From the NCBI GenBank assembly GCA_002402085.1, contig NVVB01000069.1, positions 3,341-10,768 on the forward strand: a stretch of 7,428 nucleotides of DNA. Direction: 5' to 3'. This document shows, one piece after another, positions 7,268-7,428 of the stretch. The notes below the pieces were generated by a model. It worked only from the letters and a program-made list of their open reading frames with translations. It was not told where the DNA came from and made no database searches. Each line of letters begins with the position of its first letter. The first letter of the stretch is position 1. The position numbers and the translations under genes are program-made. The stretch is from Gammaproteobacteria bacterium (GTDB lineage Bacteria > Pseudomonadota > Gammaproteobacteria > Pseudomonadales > UBA3067).

Positions 7268-7428
7268 TTAATTCACTTGTTTTTCCGCCCCATCCCAAAA
7301 TGGCTTTCTAAGCTCTGACTTAAGGATTTTTCCTGCACCACTCACCGGTAGAGGCCCTAAATCAAACGACACTGATTTAGGCACTTTATAATTTGCGATT
7401 AACTCGCTGCAGTGACTTCTAATCTCTT
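7268..7428 (-). CDS. AMP-forming acyl-CoA synthetase, C-terminal fragment
   Basis: The last 52 codons of a gene that enters from beyond the window end; the stop TAA is the complement of 7268-7270, and the first two bases at the edge belong to a split codon. The peptide shows the classic C-terminal lid of the ANL superfamily (acyl-CoA synthetases and relatives): an ELIANYKVPKSV helix-strand region, then LPVSGAGKILKSELR, which is the A10 motif with the catalytic lysine (fragment K33, bases 7328-7330). In this family that lysine helps form the acyl-adenylate before transfer to CoA. The ending PFW(D/E)G resembles fatty acyl-CoA ligases of the long- or medium-chain type, but the substrate cannot be told from the lid. 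No T-rich terminator follows; only a 5-bp TCGGT/ACCGA dyad is seen, so readthrough into rrtA is possible. Confidence 0.9.
   Translation of the reverse strand, partial: EIRSHCSELIANYKVPKSVSFDLGPLPVSGAGKILKSELRKPFWDGAEKQVN

Overview
The window looks like a chromosomal stretch from a marine or environmental gammaproteobacterium. GC content is moderate, signalling genes are large and dense, and there is a rhombosortase, an enzyme typical of Gammaproteobacteria that export GlyGly-CTERM proteins. A Cellvibrionales-like host is a guess from gene style only. I see no phage, IS, CRISPR, tRNA or rRNA genes.

Layout: (1) bases 1-1590, plus strand, hold the 3' part of a PAS-GGDEF-EAL cyclic-di-GMP protein whose start lies before the window. 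(2) Bases 1622-6130, minus strand, hold a very large hybrid sensor histidine kinase (1502 aa: periplasmic Cache-type sensor, HAMP, two PAS, HisKA, HATPase, two receivers, HPt). It converges with the first gene across only 31 bp, and a probable terminator for the first gene lies inside the last kinase codons. (3) Bases 6131-6390 are a 260 bp AT-rich intergenic stretch with small dyads and repeats, the likely site of the kinase promoter. (4) Bases 6391-7146, minus strand, hold an intramembrane serine protease of the rhombosortase type (rrtA) with an unusual N-terminal extension. (5) Bases 7147-7267 hold a heptanucleotide tandem repeat and one arm of an inverted repeat that could hide the rrtA ribosome binding site. 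(6) Bases 7268-7428, minus strand, are the last 52 codons of an AMP-forming acyl-CoA synthetase that continues beyond the window.

The three minus-strand genes run in the same direction (acyl-CoA synthetase, rrtA, kinase), but the 121 bp and 260 bp gaps do not demand one operon. The two signalling proteins are both built to be catalytically competent: GGDEF, RxxD and the EAL residues are intact in one, and all four phosphorelay residues are intact in the other. The kinase has no output domain, so its phosphate must go to a regulator encoded elsewhere. No GlyGly-CTERM substrate for the rhombosortase is visible here.

I did not find a clearly new multi-gene system. The most interesting signals are non-coding or small-scale: the inverted repeat and heptamer array at the 5' end of rrtA, the terminator embedded in an opposing coding sequence, and the 15-bp repeats that build part of the kinase linker.
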